Shown here in pieces: positions 5,073 to 5,372 of a stretch of DNA of 5,372 nucleotides. A model generated the notes under the pieces. The model saw nothing but the letters and a program-made list of their open reading frames with translations. It did not search any database and was not told the DNA's origin. Source of the stretch: Pseudomonadota bacterium. GTDB lineage: Bacteria > Pseudomonadota > Alphaproteobacteria > Acetobacterales > Acetobacteraceae. How positions within the stretch are numbered: position 1 is the stretch's first letter; every line of letters begins with the position of its first letter. The stretch spans positions 1-5,372 of the forward strand of contig JAKCCP010000357.1 of assembly GCA_021841985.1 (NCBI GenBank), written 5' to 3'. The translations under genes were made by a program, and so were the position numbers.

Positions 5073-5342
5073 TCAGACCGATTTCTTCAAGGTCGGCGAG
5101 GCTTTGAAGCGCACGGTCTTGCCGGCCTTCACCTTGATCTGCTCGCCGGTGCGCGGGTTGAGACCCTTGCGCGCCTTGGTCTTGCGGACGGTGAAGGTGC
5201 CGAAGCTCGGCAGCGTGAATTTGCCGTTCTTCTTCAGCTCCTGCACGATCGCCGCCATGAGGTCACCAGCGGCGCGGTTGGCGGCAACGCCCGTGAGTTC
5301 GGCGGAGTCCTGGATAACCTGGGCGATGAAAGCTTTGGACAT
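5073..5342 (-). CDS. HU-family DNA-binding nucleoid protein
   Basis: This encodes an 89-residue HU/IHF-family protein, a small dimeric architectural protein that binds and bends DNA in the nucleoid. The N-terminal helical part (1-40) gives the dimer core. It is followed by the conserved beta turn LPSFGTFTVRKTKARKG (44-60) and the DNA-clasping arm, with N62-P63 at its tip and RTGEQIKVKAGKTVRFKAS (64-82). P63 is the residue HU inserts between base pairs. The usual Gly before Phe in the turn is Ser here (S46). Length is standard for HU. ATG 5342 is chosen because AAGGAA lies 5 nt upstream, whereas an ATG at 5357 has the motif inside its reading frame. The protein looks more like HU than IHF-alpha or IHF-beta, but the exact paralogue is uncertain. 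The promoter lies outside the window. It converges on the BI-1 gene. Confidence 0.95.
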   Translation of the reverse strand: MSKAFIAQVIQDSAELTGVAANRAAGDLMAAIVQELKKNGKFTLPSFGTFTVRKTKARKGLNPRTGEQIKVKAGKTVRFKASPTLKKSV

Positions 5343-5347
5343 GAGTA

Positions 5348-5353
5348 TTCCTT
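5348..5353 (-). promoter_or_regulatory. Ribosome binding site setting the HU start
   Basis: On the minus strand AAGGAA is followed after 5 nt by ATG 5342. This excludes the ATG at 5357, which would add five residues (MQGIL) to a family that normally begins at the Met-Ser/Asn-Lys position. Confidence 0.75.
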
Positions 5354-5372
5354 GCACATAGAGCCCGAGATC

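Noticed and set aside
5104..5361. Plus-strand 85-codon frame opposite the HU gene
   Set aside because: It is antisense to an unmistakable HU protein of the right length with a Shine-Dalgarno.
1..5372. CRISPR array, tRNA or rRNA genes, insertion sequences, phage or defence genes
   Set aside because: No regularly spaced repeats, tRNA-like cloverleaf, transposase or integrase motifs, or defence-related domains were seen on either strand.

Overview
The window is a GC-rich stretch with G/C-heavy wobble positions, compact gene spacing and protein families typical of Alphaproteobacteria. The DUF3108 protein, the HU variant and the cytochrome b561 fit Acetobacteraceae or other Rhodospirillales-like lineages. 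That placement is an inference from composition and gene content, since no rRNA or other marker gene is present.

Layout, left to right. (1) Positions 816 down to 1 hold a minus-strand gene that runs off the left edge. It encodes a strongly hydrophobic multi-pass membrane protein that I do not recognise. (2) A divergent plus-strand gene (862-1521) encodes a four-helix cytochrome b561-type haem protein. (3) After a GC-rich gap with a palindrome and a weak promoter candidate, an OsmC-family protein (1632-2150) overlaps by one base with a zinc-free quinone-oxidoreductase-type MDR enzyme (2150-3124). (4) A short spacer containing a 15-bp tandem duplication that copies the stop codon leads to an exported DUF3108 protein (3154 or 3217 to 4068). 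(5) After a 107-bp leader comes a Bax inhibitor-1/YccA-type membrane protein (4176-4952), closed by a textbook intrinsic terminator (4985-5019). (6) A minus-strand HU-family nucleoid protein (5342-5073) converges on it.

Functionally this looks like a housekeeping or envelope-stress neighbourhood. Membrane electron transfer (b561), thiol/peroxide defence (OsmC) and NAD(P)H-dependent quinone or enone reduction (MDR) form a redox-flavoured plus-strand block. Only the OsmC/MDR pair is convincingly co-translated. DUF3108, BI-1 and HU look like independent or loosely linked units.

I see no mobile element, CRISPR array, RNA gene or defence system. There is no convincing novel multi-gene system. The points of interest are small-scale: palindromes, the tandem stop duplication, start-site ambiguities and an unclassified membrane protein.
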